From positions 1-18,300 of the forward strand of contig JALZVN010000167.1 in the NCBI GenBank assembly GCA_023299965.1: a DNA stretch of 18,300 nt, read 5' to 3'. The notes under the pieces are model-generated. The model saw only the letters and a program-made list of their open reading frames with translations. It was not told where the DNA came from and did not search any database. The stretch's first letter is position 1, and each line of letters starts with the position of its first letter. The position numbers were made by a program, and so were the translations under genes. Shown piece after piece: positions 15,638 to 18,300 of the stretch. This stretch comes from Saprospiraceae bacterium (GTDB lineage: Bacteria > Bacteroidota > Bacteroidia > Chitinophagales > Saprospiraceae).

Positions 15638-16636
15638 GTGATCACAGGAAGAGATAATATAAAAGATCAAATTGATGCTTTTGCGAAAAAAGGAAAGCCT
15701 TTTCTATTTGTCATTGACTTTGACGGGACTAAAGGATATGTAGAGCATCTCGATAAGTGTGAAGAACAAGATGTCTTATTTCATGTCAAAAATATAAAGA
15801 ATTATTCGGCTAAAGATGTAGACCATAGTCCATTTACGTTTAACAAGTTTCCTCTGGCATTCGACAAGTATAGCGCTGGTTTTGACATTGTACAAAAAGG
15901 GATAGCCGATGGCAATACTTATCTTATCAACCTCACCTACCCTACGCCTATAGAAACAAGTCTTTCGCTCAGAGAAATTTTCTTTCGCAGTCATGCTAAG
16001 TATAAACTATTTTTCAAGAATAAATTTGTTGTCTTCTCTCCAGAAACATTTGTCAGTATTCAAGGACGAAAGATATACTCTTATCCGATGAAGGGCACAA
16101 TCGATGCTTCGATTCCTGATGCTTACGAAAAATTAAAAAACAGCTTTAAAGAAATTGCGGAACATCACACCATTGTGGATTTGATCAGAAATGATCTCAA
16201 CATTGTGAGTAAGCGAGTCAATCTAGAAAAGTTCAGAATGATAGAGCGCATCATCACGCATGATGCTGAACTATACACTGTGAGTAGTCGTATCGCTGGT
16301 GAGCTACAAGAAGGGTATGAAGAGCGTATCGGTAGTTTACTTTACGACATGCTACCTGCTGGTTCTGTCACTGGTGCTCCTAAAAAGAAAACTGTAGAAA
16401 TCATAAAAGAAGCTGAGCAGTACGACCGAGGTTTTTACACCGGCGTGTTTGGCATATTTGATGGACACCAACTACAGAGCGCTGTGATGATTCGATTTAT
16501 AGAAAACAAGGGTGGTCAATTGGTTTTCAAGAGTGGTGGTGGTATTACTTCTTTTAGCGATTGCCAAGCAGAGTATCAAGAGTTGATTGACAAGGTCTAT
16601 CTCCCTATAAGTGATGAAGCAGATGAATCATCCTAA
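15638..16636 (+). CDS. Aminodeoxychorismate synthase component I (PabB)
   Basis: Predicted to convert chorismate, with ammonia from a glutaminase partner, to 4-amino-4-deoxychorismate on the way to p-aminobenzoate and folate. The 332-residue protein is a short form: only the chorismate-binding domain plus a reduced N-terminal region. Visible motifs are YPMKGTIDA with K152, the Lys that marks PabB rather than anthranilate synthase (which has Ala there), then HHTIVDLIRNDLN (D181 onward), AGSVTGAPKKKTVEIIKEAE (241 onward) and RGFYTGVFGIFDG. Start is GTG at 15638; no ATG in frame suits better. It is followed by, and overlaps, the pabC-like gene, which supports the pathway call. No pabA glutaminase gene is in the window. 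Confidence 0.9.
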   Translation: MITGRDNIKDQIDAFAKKGKPFLFVIDFDGTKGYVEHLDKCEEQDVLFHVKNIKNYSAKDVDHSPFTFNKFPLAFDKYSAGFDIVQKGIADGNTYLINLTYPTPIETSLSLREIFFRSHAKYKLFFKNKFVVFSPETFVSIQGRKIYSYPMKGTIDASIPDAYEKLKNSFKEIAEHHTIVDLIRNDLNIVSKRVNLEKFRMIERIITHDAELYTVSSRIAGELQEGYEERIGSLLYDMLPAGSVTGAPKKKTVEIIKEAEQYDRGFYTGVFGIFDGHQLQSAVMIRFIENKGGQLVFKSGGGITSFSDCQAEYQELIDKVYLPISDEADESS

Positions 16637-17228
16637 ACTCATAGAATCCATACGCATAGAGGATGGTCAGTACTACAATCTGAGCTACCACGAAGCGAGG
16701 ATGCAGTCCTCTATAGCAGCGCTAGGAATTGCGCATCGTTCTTTACGCTTGACTGAATTTTTAAAGCACATTAGCGCTCCTCAAAAAGGCTTATGGAAAT
16801 GTCGAGTGCTATATGCTGAGCGAATAATATCTATAGCATTCAAACCTTATAAAGCGAAAAAAATAAAGAGCTTAAAAATAGTCCATCACAACACTATCGA
16901 CTACACACACAAGCTTGACAATCGAGCGTCACTTGACCAGCTCTATGCACAAAGAGGCGCTTGTGATGACATCATCATTGTTAAAAACACTCTACTTACC
17001 GATAGCTATTACGGAAATCTGCTTTTATGGAAAGAGGGGGCTTGGTTTACTCCAGAATCTTATCTACTCGCAGGTACCCAAAGAGCCCGTCTATTGGCTA
17101 ACAAAGAGATTCAAGCTATCCCTATTGGTTTAGATGATTTAAAGTCCTTCGAGAAGGTAAAGATTATTAATGCGATGTTGGATTTAGAGCAGGGACCAGA
17201 AGTAAGGATTGGAGATGTTGTAGTCTGA
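16623..17228 (+). CDS. Aminodeoxychorismate lyase-like class IV aminotransferase (PabC)
   Basis: Class IV PLP enzyme predicted to split 4-amino-4-deoxychorismate into p-aminobenzoate and pyruvate. From the ATG at 16623 the protein has 201 residues, a short form. The PLP lysine is K97 in YTHKLDNRASL. Other signs are LIESIRIEDGQYYNLSYHEA at the N-terminus, a DDIIIVKNTLLTDSYYGNLL stretch, FTPESYLLAGTQRARLL and IINAMLDLEQG near the end. The gene overlaps the pabB end by 14 nt. GTG at 16611 and ATG at 16614 are alternative starts in the same frame; the family-like sequence begins at 16623. Adjacent pabB makes PabC more likely than a branched-chain or D-amino-acid aminotransferase. It is the last gene of the operon; no hairpin terminator is evident after it. 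Confidence 0.85.
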   Translation: MNHPKLIESIRIEDGQYYNLSYHEARMQSSIAALGIAHRSLRLTEFLKHISAPQKGLWKCRVLYAERIISIAFKPYKAKKIKSLKIVHHNTIDYTHKLDNRASLDQLYAQRGACDDIIIVKNTLLTDSYYGNLLLWKEGAWFTPESYLLAGTQRARLLANKEIQAIPIGLDDLKSFEKVKIINAMLDLEQGPEVRIGDVVV

Positions 17229-17555
17229 AATCTGAGACTTTCTTACTGCTCAAAGAATTTGCTATTTTAAACGGTTAGTATGGGTATTGTATAGCTGGCT
17301 GCTGGCTACCTTTAAGGGCACCTAGATCAACCTCGATTATTTGGAGATACATCAGTTCCCCTTGCCTTTATAACCAATGCCTTATGTACTACGTGGTGGC
17401 AATCAATAATCCTCTTTTTCGTATTCCTTTTATGTAAACTATCTTTGATCATTGTGGAGCTTATGTCTCATTCATAGAATTTGATGGAGACAAAAAACAA
17501 AAAGGTAAGCGGAGTCGTTATAGTTCTGTTCATACACACTGATAAGTAAATTTAT
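17229..17555. other. Spacer between pabC and the DUF4197 gene
   Basis: About 330 nt without a supported gene. A short open stretch near 17450-17545 encodes a basic peptide with no start codon or family resemblance. No terminator hairpin with a T-run was found, and no exact TAnnTTTG (TAGTTCTG at 17521 is one base off). Confidence 0.45.
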
Positions 17556-18290
17556 ATGAAGAAATTAGGAATAATAATCATGTTTAGTGCTTTATTTGCA
17601 CTTTCAGGTCAAGCACAAAGTGTTAAAGGTTTATTAAATAAGGCTAAATCAACCCTTGAAAACAACACTGGCGCGATACCATTATCAAAGGAAGAAATAG
17701 GAAATGGTCTTAAAGAAGCGCTTAATATCGGAGTAGATGATGCCGTTAGTTTCTTATCTGTCAAAGATGGATATTATAAATCTGCTTATAAAGTATTACT
17801 CCCTAAAGAGGCACAAAGCATTATGAGTAAACTAAAAGTGGTTCCTGGTTTTAGTGATGTTGAAGCCAATATGATTGAAAAAATAAATAGAGCCGCAGAA
17901 GATGCTGCTTCGAGTGCAAAGCCCATTTTCATTGGAGCGATTAAAGGTATGACATTCACTGATGCGTTGAATATCCTTAAAGGGGATAACGATTCAGCAA
18001 CTCGCTTTTTAGAAAAATCTACCTATGACCAACTTTATGCAGCCTTTATCCCTGAAATAAAAAAATCAATGGAAAAGGTGGAAGCTACTAGCTATTGGAA
18101 TAGTGTCGTTACTAAATACAATAAACTACCTTTGACAAAAGATGTCAATCCTGACTTAGCGGATCATGTAACCACTCAAGCTTTAGTAGGTATGTTTGGA
18201 TTAGTAGAAAAGAAGGAAGCAGGAATTCGAGAAGATAAATCTTTAAGAACAAATGATTTGTTGCAGAAGGTTTTTTCTCAGCAAGATTAG
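17556..18290 (+). CDS. Exported DUF4197 domain-containing protein
   Basis: A 244-residue helical protein of unknown function. Residues 1-20 are a signal peptide (MKKLGIIIMF start, ending GQA before Q21). The remainder is one DUF4197 domain: GLKEALNIGVDDAVSFLSVKD near its start, an IMSKLKVVPGFSDVEA region, then EKINRAAEDAASSAKPIFI and AIKGMTFTDALNILKGDNDS (the most conserved part), then YWNSVVTKYNKLP, and a closing LRTNDLLQKVF. Length is normal and the gene is complete, ending 10 nt before the window edge. Probably periplasmic or lipid-free outer-membrane associated; no lipobox is seen. Confidence 0.9.
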   Translation: MKKLGIIIMFSALFALSGQAQSVKGLLNKAKSTLENNTGAIPLSKEEIGNGLKEALNIGVDDAVSFLSVKDGYYKSAYKVLLPKEAQSIMSKLKVVPGFSDVEANMIEKINRAAEDAASSAKPIFIGAIKGMTFTDALNILKGDNDSATRFLEKSTYDQLYAAFIPEIKKSMEKVEATSYWNSVVTKYNKLPLTKDVNPDLADHVTTQALVGMFGLVEKKEAGIREDKSLRTNDLLQKVFSQQD

Positions 18291-18300
18291 TAGGCTTTGC

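Overview
The window comes from a member of the Bacteroidota. The signs are a secreted protein with a type IX secretion (T9SS) C-terminal sorting domain, several matches to the Bacteroidota -7 promoter element TAnnTTTG, weak Shine-Dalgarno sequences, AT-rich intergenic DNA, and families common in that phylum (DUF5522, DUF6580, DUF4197, a LuxC-type acyl-CoA reductase, short PabB and PabC). I cannot place it more finely. Most of the window is ordinary chromosomal housekeeping DNA. No phage, integrase, transposase, CRISPR array, tRNA or rRNA was seen.

Layout. 1-636: AT-rich spacer ending in a strong hairpin terminator. 637-1296 (-): exported FKBP-type prolyl isomerase. 1449-1976 (+): SpoU/TrmH-family RNA methyltransferase, ending tail to tail, 1 nt away, with a translationally coupled two-gene unit at 1978-3500 (-) that encodes a HAD-like protein and an arginyl/leucyl-tRNA-protein transferase-like protein. 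3616-4339 (+): DUF6580 membrane protein followed by a 47-residue, cysteine-rich DUF5522 protein that starts with GTG. Just after it lies a 134-bp MITE-like insertion with 14-bp terminal inverted repeats and an exact 8-bp target duplication. A GC-rich palindromic element (4499-4640) follows. 5212-7305 (+): T9SS cargo protein with a DM13 domain and four tandem repeats of about 118 residues, followed by a terminator.

7518-11314 (-): a large lipoprotein with a C-terminal GH113-like TIM barrel, and upstream of it an exported DUF3179 protein. 11583-13495 (-): a Cys/Met-metabolism PLP enzyme and an endonuclease/exonuclease/phosphatase-family protein, 5 nt apart. A second palindromic element lies just 3' of this pair, in the sense orientation. 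Across a short divergent promoter region, a tight four-gene operon runs from 13593 to 17228 (+): RluD-like pseudouridine synthase, LuxC-like acyl-CoA reductase, PabB and PabC. The last two together would convert chorismate to p-aminobenzoate for folate. 17556-18290 (+): exported DUF4197 protein.

The most unusual material is non-coding: the MITE-like insertion, and the two structured palindromic elements that both sit directly after a stop codon in the sense orientation. Among proteins, the points of interest are a transferase-like protein lacking the usual N-terminal cysteines coupled to a HAD protein with an altered motif I, a GH113-like domain joined to what looks like a degenerate gluzincin domain, and an acyl-CoA reductase inside a pabB-pabC operon.
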